Below, in pieces: positions 45,450 to 58,228 of a DNA stretch of 64,000 nt. The stretch covers positions 906,911-970,910 of the forward strand of contig BLAL01000281.1 in assembly GCA_015698045.1 (NCBI GenBank), read 5' to 3'. The stretch comes from Rhizophagus clarus. Taxonomy: Eukaryota; Glomeromycota; Glomeromycetes; Glomerales; Glomeraceae. The translations under genes and the position numbers were made by a program. The first letter of the stretch is position 1. Each line of letters starts with the position of its first letter. Under the pieces are notes generated by a model. That model did no database searches. It was given only the letters and a program-made list of their open reading frames with translations, and was not told the origin of the DNA.

Positions 45450-47927
45450 TTATAATTTCCAGATATCATCATTCCAAATATTCTTTTCTAAAGATTTTAT
45501 TGATGTGCTAAGATAACTTGCACGATTCGAACGAAGAGGATCATCATTTTCGTTATTTTCATCTGATTCAGTCTCCTCTTTAGACACTTCGTTAATTTGT
45601 AAAGGTTGTAAGGTATTATTAGAAGGAATTTGAATAAATGGATCTCTCATTGATGCAGGTGAATATCGTAGCATTGTTGATTTATTTGATGATGTGGGAA
45701 GCGATGTACCTAACCTGTCAGCATAACTTTCATAACGCTTTCCGTACCCGTTAGATACTTCTCTAACGAGATCAACACAACCATCTCTATACGGTGGAAG
45801 ATCGCTTAATTGTCGTTCTTTCTTTCCAGATTTTACATTTAACCCATTTTCAATATCTTCTTCCGAATTACTTTCTTCTGTATCAAAAATGTACTTAGCT
45901 TTACTTTTACCTTTTTGTTTTCTCCTAGACATAGTACGTTTTCTCTTAGGTTTTGGTCGACTAGAATGTCCACTCGTATTTGAATAAATCACTGGGAAAT
46001 TATAATCTCCATATTCTCCTAATTTCCTGCTATGCTCATACATAGCCTCAATCTCGTCATCCGTATCTGGATCAGGAAAATTTAAACTCCTTTTATCATC
46101 ATCCAGTTCTGATGATAATGTTGTTCGTTGATCAGGGAGCCAATATTTTCCAGCACCACCCCCTGTAAATCTTAAGCCAGCCATAATTCTTGCAGTTCTA
46201 CTAGGTCCAATATGTGCCATGCCTTCGGCCGGTTCAAAGGTTCGATAATTAAATCGTGAACCTCGAATTGTTTCCATAGTGTCCTCAATTACATCCTTAA
46301 ATCCCATACAATCTTTGAAGGCATATTTAATTGGCATACGACCTGATTGAATGTTTGGTTCAATATAATCTTTGTAAGAAAACGCGTAATTATGAGCCCA
46401 AGCTGCAAACAACATTTCAATTGTTATTAAAAAATCCTGAATTGATACCGAGAAACTTTCTGCTGATCCTTCATCAGCTAAAAAATACAAAAATAATCTA
46501 AATAAATAACCTACAAACTTAAACATAAATACTTAAGAAATATATAACCTACTATCATGAATAATTCCTAGAGACACAAGAATTGAAAGTGCAAAGCTTT
46601 GCCAAAATGAAAAGAAGATTATAGCTTTTACACACAAGAATTTAGGCACAGGTCTTTTTTTTTTAACAAAAAAAAAATATTAATGTTCGTTAATTAGATA
46701 TTAAGTAAATAATGACTTCAGGAAAACTCACCGATATGGTTTCAAGTCATCCTTAGTACAAACATAGAAAATTATTAAACAATAAAAACATAACGAACAG
46801 CTAACATTATATATCAAAGAAATCCATATGTAACCATTTTTAACTTCGATATGACCTTCTCCGTAAGTTTCGGTCCACTTTAATATCATTGTAAGAACTG
46901 TTATAACCGGTTTCAAATATACATATTGAAGAATACCACGTTTAAGAAACAAAAAAGTATAAGGGTCTCCGACATCCATCTCTTTGATAAAAATATTGAC
47001 AGGAAAAAGATGAGGCGTTGGAGGGCGTCCATGTAATAAAATTAACAATGATCTTTCACCACCCAAGTAATTCACAAGTAAGTTGAAGAAACAATATATT
47101 ACAAATGCCTGAATAAATTAATTGAAGATTAACATTAATTTGTAGTATCACACGATATAATAATATGAATAAGTATTTCTGTCTTTAAATTTTTTTATTT
47201 TTAGGACTTAAAAGAACTTAAATAAATTATATAAAATTGAATATTGTAACGTCATTTAGAGTAAATTGCGCACATCCAACTCGCTTATTAAAGCTCGACT
47301 TTAATTTGATTGTTAAAAATAAACTATCATATTTTATAACTAACCTCATACATGTCTCTTATGCCGTCAACGTAAACTGCTGCACTAGTTGATGCCAAAC
47401 TAATATACGATGAAATTGCGTAAATCGGCACCCTTTAGAAGATCGATAGTTAATTTATATTATGATACATTATTTTAATAAATATGGTAAATATTTTGAA
47501 CATATAACTTACATTATTATTATTCTCACTACATATCTTTGTAAGGACTAGTAAGTTATTAAAAAATAAAAAGTAAGTACAAAAAAGTAAAGTTTCGTTT
47601 TCAAAATGGCTAATCCATGTCACCTAAAACTTCGGATAATTTTATTATTTTCTTTTTCTTTTTCTTTCCTTTTTTTGACAAAATTATGTATTCAACTTTT
47701 TCCCTAAAACTTTAAGAGGAACGTACCGGTTTTCTGTAATTTTTGAGATGAGACCAAACAGATAATGTTGATAGAGTCGTAGCCAGAATGGCAAACAGAG
47801 CTGCGATAGCTCGTACCGAATCAGGGTTACGAAAATTTTCCGAAGATCCACCAGAGCCGCCGCCTCCACCATCAAGTAAATCACTGTTCCTTGTGAGCAA
47901 ATTCCCTGTAATCGAAAGGCCCAACAT
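45450..47927 (-). CDS. TMEM184/DUF300 (organic solute transporter alpha-like) membrane protein
   Basis: Six exons on the minus strand: 47727-47927, 47513-47547, 47345-47432, 46732-47108, 46553-46653, 45450-46477; 609 residues. After a Gly-rich start come the family's helices and motifs: HLKNYRKP, SLQRYVVRIIIM, VPIYAISSYISLAS, AVYVDGIRDMYEAFVIYCFF, NYLGGERSLLILLHGR, LKRGILQYVYLKP and EMLFAAWAHNYAFSYKDY. Seven membrane spans are expected. The C-terminal third is hydrophilic, with a basic stretch RPKPKRKRTMSRRKQKGKSK. In fungi such proteins localise to vacuole or plasma membrane with poorly known function. The basic C-terminal tail may be lipid- or partner-binding, which is inference. Confidence 0.92.
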
Positions 47928-49555
47928 TATTTTGTCGGTCCAGCCTTATACTTAACAATCGTCCTTTTTAAAAGAAAAATGGGATTTTATGATGCTTAAG
48001 GAAAAGTTATTTAGATATTTCCTTTTGTGGATAATGCCTGCCGAAAAGTTGCATGTCGATCTCAAGCTCCTGATTTTGTTTAACGATAATTACTATATTA
48101 GGAATGCACGATAGTTGTTTTTGACTTTATTCATTTTGTATTATCTAACCTATACATTTAAAAAAAAATTTTTCTTTTAAAAACCAAAATTTTTTACGGT
48201 AATTTTTAAGAATAAAAAAACGAGTAGAAAAATTTTTGACTTATCTAAATCCTTGAAAGAATTAGTTGCATCCAAAAGAAAAGGCAGCTACTTTTTCAGA
48301 TTTTTTTTTTTTTTTTTTATAAATATTTAAATAATTTTTTTGTTCTTTACTATAAAAATAAAAGTGATTATACCAAAATTTTAAGAGAATTTTTTGAAAA
48401 AAAAAACTTGATTCTAAACTATACTAACAAAAAGTTAATTAATTTAATATATCTTTTTAACTTTTAGTTTTAATAATATTCAAGCTTTTAAAATTACTAA
48501 ATATAAAATAGTATTATATTAGCTAGAGTTGCAAATTTAATTGATGTAATTGTGATATAACTAGTTAAATTATATGTTATAATTAGTTAAATCATATATT
48601 ATAACTAGTTATAATCTTATAAATTTAAAATTCTAATACTAGTAAAATAAAATTGCAAAATCATATAATATAAATAATAAAAGTAAAAATAATTTTGAAT
48701 AGTTTAATATAATTATAAATAACCAATAAGAAATTAAAATATAATACAATTTCAGATATTATTTTATCTATTATAAAAAAAACCAAAAAAAAAAAAATTT
48801 CAAAAAATTTAAAATAAAATTTTTTAATAAATTCAAATTAATTAATAAAATAGTATTACAGGTAAAACAGAATTTTACTTACTACTAATAAAGTTTACCA
48901 TAAAAAAATGATGGTTTACTAATAGTTAATAATCAGATTTGAATTTTCAAAAGCCATCCAGATTGAATTTAAATGCTTATTAATATATTTAGATTTAATT
49001 TAAATTAGTCATCTATATTTAATTTTAATTAAAATTATAATTTTTAGTAGAATTAAATCTTACAAAAAGTAATTATACTTAAAATATACTTAAATTATTA
49101 TTAAAATATAATTGGATCCTTTGAAATAGAAAGGAGAGAAATTGCAAAAAAAAATTTTTTTAAGTTAACTAAATAAAAATTTTTAAAATTTTTAATATAA
49201 GTTAAATGATTTGAATAATCAGTTATTTGAATTTTAAATAACAAATAACAAATAACTTATTATTTGAATCATTAATTATTTCAAATCATTTAATAAATAT
49301 TATTGCTTTAAAAAAAAAGTATTTGTTAATTTTACTGTTTTTTTTTTGATTTTTTATATTTAGATAATATTTTACCTAAATCTTTAAATAAATTTCTTAT
49401 AGGAATATGATTAATACTGATAATTGATGATTCAGTATTAATTTTTGATTTCTTACTAGTAGAAGATAAGTCTTTTCTTGTTAATGTATTTACTTTGTAT
49501 TTTGAAATCAAGCTTTTTATTTTTTTTAAAATATTTTATAATAAAAAAAAAATAT
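47928..49555. other. AT-rich spacer between gene island and transposons
   Basis: Mostly AT-rich. Contains a foldback stretch at 49200-49295 (AAATGATTTGAATAAT...ATTATTTCAAATCATTT) and, near 49120, a single CCTTTGAAATAGAAAGGAG motif that recalls the foldback MITE end without a partner. Confidence 0.4.
49332..49550 (-). other. Possible C-terminal coding fragment of unknown protein
   Basis: On the minus strand a Lys/Ser-rich frame stays open for about 70 codons to TAA at 49332-49334 (KSLISKYKVNTLTRKDLSST, NHIPIRNLFKDLGKILSKYK). It starts at the edge of the transposon, so the insertion may have cut an older gene. Composition bias makes this weak. Confidence 0.25.
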
Positions 49556-52450
49556 TTAAGGGGATGGCCAGAAATTACGTAATTTAATAAAGGGGAGAGG
49601 GGGGGTCAACCTGTGATGACGTTACATGCGATTTCAATTTTCCATTTTTAGTATATGAATCATCAATTATATTCTCACAGTAAAAAAAGCATATGCTTTG
49701 AAATATTTTTCTTTACATAATAACTTTACATAATTATTTTACATAATTATTAAATGTAGATTGTGAACTATGCGGCCTTTACAAGATTTAATACGTTTGT
49801 TCTTTTCCTGCAATGAAGTAAACGTATTTTAAAGAACTGAAATACTCCAAAAATTACCTTATCCAAAGTCCTAAAAATTTATACGAACAATATGTGAATG
49901 CCTTTGCATTCAGCGAAATGGTAAAAAGTCACAATAAAACACCAAACAAGAAAGTACTACACCAACAAGCTCAAGATAGTTGGCGAGAAGTGAAAAAGGA
50001 AGATAAAGAAAATATTCAAAATCGTATCTTTGAATTACTACGTACACCCATTCGATCTTACCCTTTTACTTTTTACGAACCTGTAGGAGAATCTCAAAGT
50101 GAATCTCAAAAAGAATCTCAAAAACAACCCTTAATACCTTTAGAGAATCCTCCCAAACTATTTGATAATATTCAACCTTCGTCAAATGCAACAGCACAAA
50201 AAAAATCGCTTGATATTATTCAAAAGTCTAAAGTTGACTTGTATGAATACAACAATCTATTACGAACAGCATCATCACACGAACTTCATTTCCAATTCGT
50301 CTCAAGTATTAAAAAGCTGGAGGAAACAATATTAATAGAAGAAAATAGACTTAAAAAGTTGAGGAACAATGCAGCAGCTCAGCAACAAGCACGAAAGAAA
50401 AAGAAGGAAAATATAGAGAAAAACATTGTGGAAGTGTATGATACACCAGGTCGTCCGTCATTTTTAATTAAAAATCCTAATCTTTTGGAAAAAATGCATG
50501 CGAGTGTTGAATTTAGAGCAGCAGATTATAAACGACGCAAAGAAATAATTAAAGTGCGTACAATCAAGCACTTTCGCGAAAAAATGAACGAAGATTATGG
50601 TATTTATATGGCTAAATCCACATTGCAAAATTACATGCAACCCAAACATCCAGGATCGAAAGAGGCACAGCGCCATCATCATCCCGCGCAGATTCATTTT
50701 GCAGCTGTTAGAAGAGATGAAATGAATAGCCATGTTGACGAACATTACTGCCTAGCATCAGTCAAAGGCGTGAAGTCTTTGCAACGGCTTTTCCTCAAGA
50801 CGTTTTAATAATTTCACAAGATGATAAAGCTAAGGTATTTAAATATTTTTTTTAAATTTTCTCTTTTAATTTTATTATTTTAAATTCTAATTTAAGTTTT
50901 GATAGGTTCCACTTGGAATGGCTGCTGTTGGAAGGACATTCAAGACCATACAAACAACGAATGAGCCGGTATCTGTTCCTGATCATGACTTTCCTAAAGC
51001 CGCAAAGCACAAATTAGTTCCGTCTGTCTATCTGTTGATAAATCCTTTCGATACAAATGATTCATTACGCTCTGGTAAAGTGCAAATTTTTATTCGCCCG
51101 GAATATTTCTTAAGTACGTCTTGCGAAACTCATATGGTGGATCTCATGTCAATAACAAAAGAAGAAAATTTTCATGAGTTTACACATAATGGAGATTCTG
51201 TAAAACCATTTTGGTGCTTATTAACTGATGGTGGACCAGACGAAAACCCTCGATTCCTTGCCAACATCACAAAATATCTATTACTTTTTAAGAAACTTGA
51301 TCTTGATTATCTTACGGTCTGAACCCATGCTCCAGGGCAGTCAGCTTATAATCCAGTAGAGAGGAGTATGGCGTCAAAATTAGCTGGAATTGAGTTAAAT
51401 GCATTTACGTATGGTAACCATCTTGGAAGTGTTGAAGGAAAAATTACAATTACGGATAGGGATCTTGGACGTAATAATTTTAGACATGCAGGTGAACGTT
51501 TATGCGAACTTTGGAGCCAGGATAATATCAATGGGCATCCAGTTATTACCACATACGTTGAGGATCATGATCAGGCAGATTTTTTAGATATAGAAGAGGG
51601 ATCGTGGGATTGGATTGATCAGCATGCACAAATTTGTAGGTATTCTCTTGATATAAGGAAGTGCAAAGACCGAAACTGTTGTGCACAACCATGTGCACTG
51701 GAGATACATAATCTTTTATCCGCAAACAATGGTTTTTTACCACCCATTATACGAGGTCATGATGGACATTTTTTAAATTTAATCCATACTTTGGAGTATT
51801 TTGGAGAAAAATTACTGGGCTATGATGAGCACTGTCCTAGCATCACTTCAGATTTATATCACAGTTTAACATGTTGAAAATGCTTTAGATATTTCCCATC
51901 CAAAGCATTTCTAAAGCAACACACTAAAACAATTCATTCAGGTGAAAGGGTACTAGTAGAAAGAGTAGCAATAAATGTTGTTATTGAAGCATCCAAATAT
52001 TTGCAACAGGATTATAAATATAATGCAGAAAGTACACAAGATGATGAGAACGAGAATTCAAATGATAATACTTCACAGGAACTTCAAAAAGAAAAGACAA
52101 CAAAAAAAGGTAGAGGTAGGCCACGAAATTACAAACATAATTAATTCAATAGTAAAACTTTAGAAATAAGGAAATTTTACATTTAATTATCATGTATTAC
52201 AGATGCTTAATGATAAATAAAATACATTGAATTTATGAAACAGAAATATAAAATTCATTATTTAAACTGTTAAATTTATAAAATATACGCGTTCAATAAA
52301 ATAAATAAGAGAGATAAATATTTACGTCGTCAAACCTTTTTAACATATCACGTGATTGTATGATTTCTTTATTTGGAAATGATGACAGAGGGGGGGAGGG
52401 GAGGTAAAAAACCCAAAAATCAAATCACGTAATTTCTGGCTATCCTCTAA
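49556..52450 (+). mobile_element. 2.9 kb TIR transposon with a broken DDE transposase
   Basis: The ends TTAAGGGGATGGCCAGAAAT and, complemented, TTAGAGGATAGCCAGAAAT continue as matching ATTACGTRATTT. Next to each end lies a G-rich run on the same strand (GGGGAGAGGGGGGG; GAGGGGGGGAGGGGAGG). The interior is occupied by a transposase remnant. A clear target duplication was not found. The element ends two bases before the open frame of the neighbouring Plavaka-like gene, so it probably interrupts it. Confidence 0.82.
49850..52143 (+). pseudogene. DDE transposase with HMG-like N-terminus, C2H2 finger and AT-hook, broken
   Basis: Pieces 49850-50840, 50910-51320, 51324-51874 and 51878-52143 follow one ancestral frame with an intron at about 50837-50906. 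The N-terminus resembles an HMG box (AFAFSEMVKSHNKTPNKKVL, DSWREVKKEDKENI). Acidic core residues fit DDE: SQDDKAKVPLG, LLTDGGPDENPR and AYNPVERSM. A C-x2-C...H-x4-H finger (after HSLTC, KCFRYFPSKAFLKQHTKTIH) and GRGRPRN AT-hook close the protein. Damage: a one-base frameshift near 50770, TGA at 51320-51322 and TGA at 51875-51877; both stops could come from CGA by C-to-T change. It belongs to a eukaryotic DDE superfamily that I cannot name with certainty. Confidence 0.75.
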
Positions 52451-52452
52451 GA

Positions 52453-54956
52453 GCAATTTTGAAAAATAATAATGAAGATTATCAGTTACGAATTCAAAAA
52501 ATTCTGAATTATGATGACTTACCTGAAAATTTAAAAGGATTATCAAGACAATGTCGTTCTCTTATTGGAAAAGTTTGGTTGGTAGACGAACCATTTCCAA
52601 TTATCATGACCTCTCAAATTCTAGAAAAAACGACTATATTAATAACGTTTCAACACCAAAACATTCCTGAAGATTCATTGCATATTACCGAAATAATTTA
52701 TAAATGTAATGACCGTTGGCACATTCGTGATGTGAAACTTTCATACCAATATCCTTCTGATTACATTTCTATCAGAGATCCACCATTATCTATGCCAGTT
52801 TATAAGCTGTTTTTAGATCTTTATTATGACGATTTTGGTACGTTTAGAAATGTGTATCATTCTTTAGGTGGTGTCTATGTACAGTTTGGCAACATGTCAA
52901 CATATCAAAGAAAACTTATCAAAAACCATTTTGTTCTTGGGTTTGTTCCATTTAGTGGCAATTTTGACGAATTTATGCTACCATTTGTTTCAGAAATAAA
53001 AGAACTTGAAAAAGGTAAGATAATGACTGTTCAAGGACAAAATGCATGGGTAATTGCTGGTTTGGGCGTTGTTACGGCAGATTTACCTCAAGGTAATGAC
53101 TTGGCAGGAGTACTAAGGTATTTCAACTTAATTAATAATTTAATAATATAACTTGAAACAATTTAATGATATAATTTGTAACAACTATTGAAATTTTTTA
53201 AAAATAATTTAGGCATAATGCAAATAAAGGTTGTCGTACCTGTACAATTAAAAAGGAATTATGGAGTTTTTATAATCAGGATACTGTGACAACATTATGT
53301 TACCATCATATTACAAATGAAGAAATTTTAGAAATTTCTCAGGAACTGGTAACATCAAGAAGAGACCAACTTTGTACAAAGTATGGTTTAAGACAATTGC
53401 CTAGTATTTTAGATAAATTAAAAAGGGAAAGGTATCTACAAGCACCGCAGGATATTTATCACGCCACTGCGAGAAAGATTGGTCGACTGCTAAAGTTAAC
53501 CTGTGAATTATTTTCACGAGAAGGAGAAGATGATTTCATTAAAATTTGGAAAAATTTTGAAATTCCAAAAAAGTGGGGTAATTTACCAAATCTGATCTCT
53601 CATCATAATAGTTTTATGATGTCTGATCTTCTCAGACTAGCTATGATTATGCCATTCTTGCTAAATCAGTTTCTAAAGGAATCAAGTCTTAAGCATAATG
53701 AAGCAGTTGCTATTCAACAAAGGATTGATGTACTTCGAATTAATTTAGTGCCAAAAAGCATTATATCTTATTGGGTATATGTTGTGAAAACTATGAAGAC
53801 AGTTTTTAATAAAGAATTTACGTCAGATAGCTACAAGGAATTACAACAATATCTTGAAAAAGAGTTTTCAATCCTTCCAAAGGTATAGTTATGGAATTGA
53901 AATTCAAAAAGTGTGGAATAATTTAAATATGATTCTAACAATAATATTCTTTTTATATGTTAGGTTTTTGCAAATTTTATTAATTTACCAAATATACATG
54001 TTAATATGCATCTTCTGATGCATGCTAAAACCTTTGGAACACTCACTAATACCCAGGTTGGTATAAAAGAGATGGTACATCGTATTTTTAAGGGAATGGT
54101 ACCGAAGATGAATTGCAAAAACATAGACTTGGATTTATTAAAGCGTTATAATATTATATTTGCAATTCGACATTTAGTAGATGGTGGTATTGATCCAAGA
54201 TTTAATAGGCCTTGTACTGGGTTCACAAATCTTGGTCAATTATTTTTGAACTGGTATGTTACAGAAGATAAATATTCAATTGAAGAACAAGCCCAGAATG
54301 ATGATGCAGAAGGTAAAATTAAATTGTATATTATATATTATATCATATATGCATACATAATATTTACTAATTTTAATTTAGTTACATTCCCAGTAAATTT
54401 TATCTCGAACATTTCCTTAAAAAAAAAAATGCCAAAGGAGGATCGGAATAACCTTCTGTTTATTCTGCAGCATGGTTTTAAAACTGAACTGTTTTTATCT
54501 TATGTAGATATGAAGTTTGGGGCGGCTCTTATAAATTTTTCAACTAGTTGGTACAAATTAGCATTATATACCATTGAAGAAAAAAATAGTGTCCTTTCAA
54601 AAATCCACTTACATCTTGGTAATTTTGTCACAATTTATGAAGAAGATCATGAAGAATCTTATGCAATCATCAAAGGGATTTTTCGCCATAAGGGTAATAA
54701 TGACAAATATTATGCCTTTATTGTTGTGGATTGGTTTGAAGATACTGGGATTGAACATTCACTGTTGAAATGTCCACTTTATCGCCTTCAAGCAACAGGG
54801 AATAAATGGAGGCGCATTTTTCCAATTACTGTAATAGATAATGTGCAAAAAGTACATTTTATTCATAATTGTAATTCAGGAGAATGTCAAGGATCTGATC
54901 ATGATACCACGAACAGAATTTGGATAAAAAATAGTTTTTATTTTACAGCTATATGA
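52453..54956 (+). CDS. Plavaka/CACTA-like transposase, 5'-truncated but open
   Basis: Exons 52453-53117, 53213-53882, 53964-54312, 54382-54956 join to 752 codons with no stop. The reading frame enters directly from the end of the upstream transposon, and no ATG is near; the N-terminus is missing. Recognisable blocks: FLDLYYDDFGTFRNVYHSLG, GVVTADLPQGNDLAGVLR, HNANKGCRTC, ISHHNSFMMSDLLRLAMIMP, GIKEMVHRIFKGMVPKM, RYNIIFAIRHLVDGG, YAIIKGIFRHKGNNDKYYAF and a closing CxxxC/H cluster (HNCNSGECQGSDH). This arrangement is that of fungal Plavaka/CACTA-like transposases. The first acidic block and the GN(D) block are candidate catalytic regions. Absence of stops suggests recent activity before truncation. 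Confidence 0.7.
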
Positions 54957-55189
54957 TTAATTAAAATTACTGAAAGATTGTTATATTTTACAATAATTAC
55001 AAATAATTAATTAATTTTATCCAATAAAAATCTAGTTCTAATATCATATATATTTTAAACAATGAGTAAGAGATTGTCAAGATTGTCATACCTAGTGAAG
55101 TAAGTGTCTGAGCCGATTAGGAAATTTTGTCAAGAAGAATTCAGTTTTTTTATTTCATCAGGAAATTAAACATGGCATAATGTTCCGTA
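54957..55189. other. 3' flank of the transposase gene
   Basis: AT-rich; no clear terminal repeat of the CACTA-like element was found here. Confidence 0.35.
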
Positions 55190-55995
55190 AGTTTACAGTT
55201 TTTTGCAACCTTACGCATTTTTACGACGTAATATTTTGTATATTTTACAGGATCCATAAATCTACGTAAAAATATGCCGAAATATATCGTGAAATTACGT
55301 GCTCGTATGTATTATAAAACATTTCGACCATAATGTTCCGTAGCATTACATGCTTGTAAGTATTATGAAACATTTCGACCATAATATTCCATAGCATTAC
55401 GTGCTACTAAGTATTACAAAACATTTCGACCATAATGTTCCGTAGCATTACGTGCTTGTAAGTATTACGAAACATTTTGACCATAATGTTCCATAGCATT
55501 ACGTGCTCGTAAGTATTACAAAATATTTCGACCATAATATTCCATAGCATTACGTGCTTGTAAGTATTACGAAACATTTCGACCATAATGTTCTGTAGCA
55601 TTACGTGCTTGTAAGTATTACAAAATATTTTGACCATAATGTTCTGTAGCATTATGTGCTCGTAAGTATTATAAAACATTTTGACCATAATATTCCGTAG
55701 TATTATGTGCTTATAAGTATTACGAAACATTTCGACCATAATGTTCTGTAGCATTACGTGCTTGTAAGTATTATGAAATATTTCGACCATAATATTCTGT
55801 AGCATTACGTGCTCGTAAGCATTATGAAACATTACGGTTAAAATGTTCTGTAGCATTATGTGCTTGTAAGTATTACGAAATATTTCAACCATAATGTTCT
55901 GTAGTATTACGTGCTCGTAAGTATTATAGAACAGTATGATCGAAATGTTCTGTAGCATTACGTGCTCATAAATATTACGAAACATTACGATTGAA
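55190..55995. repeat. 51-bp minisatellite, about 13 clear copies plus degenerate start
   Basis: The unit begins ATTTCGACCATAATGTTCCG, continues TAGCATTACGTGCTTGTAAG and TATTACGAAAC, and repeats with period 51 from about 55321 to 55990; a degraded region precedes it. Since 51 is 17 codons, one minus-strand frame stays open for 192 codons (repeat YKHVMLQNIMVEMFRNT), probably an artefact. Confidence 0.9.
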
Positions 55996-56535
55996 ATGTT
56001 GAAATATCATATTAATGTTACCAAAGTATTATAACATTTATTTGACATCGTAACTATATTGTAGAAATATCATATTAATATCGAATTAATATCGCTAAAG
56101 TATTATAACATTTATTTGATATCATCAATAACTATATCGTAGTAATTTCATAAATTACATTACAAAAATTAATATTTATTATACATTAATAATAATAATA
56201 CAATCTTATTAATAATAAAAGAAAATAAAGATTATTGTTAAGAATAACGAAAACATTAAATACTATCTTTATTCCTTTTATTCTATACGTAAGTAGAATC
56301 CAGTCGCTAAGGGTAAATTTTAAAAAAAATATAAAAAAAAACAATTATGATTAATATAATATACTCTTTATAAAATATATTTAAAATTTAAATTTAATAC
56401 ATAACCTTGGGATAATGGTTAGAGTAGGTAATCTCCGGGATTTTGAGAAAAAATAAAAATGATAATATTTTTAACGTTACCTCTTTAAATTTTGAAAGTG
56501 TTACTAATTCTTAAAACCATAATATTATAAAAAAA
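55996..56535. other. AT-rich spacer
   Basis: Two diverged AATATCATATTAAT...AAAGTATTATAACATTTATTTGA units near 56010 and 56070. No gene. Confidence 0.4.
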
Positions 56536-56880
56536 ATGCTGGCTGCTACGACTGACGCCACCCCAGACAAAGTAATTGGCGGCAGAAAATGTCATAAAAT
56601 ATCCAGCCCTATTTCACAACATTTTCCTCTGGGCTAAGCAAATATTACAAAACAAAGCTTCAAATATATTCAGCAATTTGAACATAGCATTTGAGAATAC
56701 ATTCTAACTCCCTTAAGTAATACCACAGTTTAACAAAGACTCAAACTACACCCTATTGTAAAGAAAATACATAACCAATCCCTCCTACAGAACCAGTAGA
56801 CTTTACGAATATGGTAGAGTCCAAAAAAATACGAAAAATATGCGTATATCCCATTTTTATACCTGTTTAATGGCTTCACT
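56536..56880 (+). pseudogene. Unidentified coding remnant with five C-to-T type stops
   Basis: From ATG 56536 one frame reads MLAATTDATPDKVIGGRKCH, KISSPISQHFPLG, then stop, ANITKQSFKYIQQFEHSI, stop, EYILTPLSNTTV, stop, QRLKLHPIVKKIHNQSLLQN, and further. The five stops are TAA, TGA, TAA, TAG, TAG; each could come from CAA, CGA or CAG by a C-to-T change. The mixed composition and balanced codons against AT-rich flanks support old coding origin. Family not recognised. Confidence 0.45.
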
Positions 56881-57650
56881 ATTTATTTAAAAGTAGTTTT
56901 TTTGTCTTATACATTTTTTGGCGAACGGTCTTCGTGTTGGTAGTTATATCGAATATATAAACTAAAATACCAAAGTATTGTTAATATTGTAAAAGATAAG
57001 TATACTTGAATAAAAGATAAGTAAAGTATACTTGGATAAAAGAGAAAAGAAAATACCGTAAAGTGTTAATATATAAGACAAGTATAATATTTAAGAGAGA
57101 AGCGTATTTTTGAAAATAAGCAAAAAAAATCACGCATTAAATAAACACGATTTTTAGCTATTTTTAGATATCACATGCATGTAAACAAATCGAATTTTGA
57201 TTGGTTAATTTAGTATATTACATCATGCATAAAGATTAATGTGATTTTATTGGTTAATTTTAAAACTGACACAAATTTAATAATTACTGATATTTATATA
57301 ATTAAGAAACTTTGAAAATTTGAACGATGTTAAATTAATATATATATGATACGATATAACATTTATGATGTCGATTTGCAGCGATATCTGCTAAAACTCT
57401 AAAAATTCAAAGAGATATAGATTTGATTTTATTAACAACTAAATTTTCATTAATCTTACCAAGCATAAAGCGCACATAAAATTATGGTTATGTGCAGAAA
57501 TTTGTGCACCACCTACAATGTACAGTACAATATAGTAGCGGAAACATATACAAAAAAAAATTAGATCTTAGTATATAAAATTGAAAATTATTAAAATTTT
57601 TATAGACTTAAAATTATCAATAAAATCTTTTTTCTAACTACAATTATGTG
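56881..57650. other. AT-rich spacer
   Basis: No gene. Some locally repeated words (AAGATAAGTATACTTG, AAGATAAGTAAAGTATACTTG near 57000). Confidence 0.35.
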
Positions 57651-58228
57651 GTGTAATTGTTCTTTGCACGGAATCTGCATATCTGTAGGTCTTAAAGTTC
57701 AATTTCTACCGCATGATGATTGTGAAGACTTTCTATAGGGCTGACATTTCCCATGTCCCACGATAGGGCTAAATTCTTCCCACGTAAAATGTCTAAATAT
57801 TTTTATTTCAAAAAAAAATTAACTTTGGTAATTGGTAGTAGTATCATTATATAATCTAGAAGGACCTGGTTTTTTCAATATTATTATATTTATTGAACAT
57901 TACAAAGAAATTACACAGGCGCGACAAAATGACACATAATGACATATTGTTCAGCAATTAATTCCTGTAATATCTTCTTTTAATTAATGTAATTAATGTA
58001 AGCCTTTGGTTCCGGTCTGGAATCAGCGTAAAATTTAATAAAATTACTCGGGCGTGACAACAATAACACATAATGACATATTGTTCAGCAATCCTGTAAT
58101 ATCTTCTTTTAATTAATGTAATTAATGTAAGCCTTTGGTTCTTTGGTTCCGGTCTAGAATCAGCGTAAAATTTAATAAAACTGCATGGACACGACAATAA
58201 CAACGACACATAAATTCCTGTGATATCT
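57651..58228 (+). repeat. Dispersed repeat with tandem 125-bp sub-repeats; inverted counterpart at 62280-62480
   Basis: GCCTTTGGTTCCGGTCT and GGAATCAGCGTAAAATTTAA, with CATAATGACATATTGTTCAG, occur twice fully and once partly between 57908 and 58228. The block near 57700-57785 contains CTATAGGGCTGACATTTCCC and GATAGGGCTAAATTCTT. Both blocks recur in opposite orientation at 62380-62475 and 62280-62345, bracketing the small-gene cluster between. Confidence 0.65.

Noticed and set aside
49115-49165. CCTTTGAAATAGAAAGGAG resembling the foldback MITE end
   Set aside because: No inverted partner nearby and several mismatches; not enough for a fourth copy.
56401-56450. tRNA-like stretch (GGGATAATGGTTAGAGTAGG)
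   Set aside because: An A-box-like motif is present but no B box, no cloverleaf and no acceptor stem can be drawn; perhaps a decayed SINE head.
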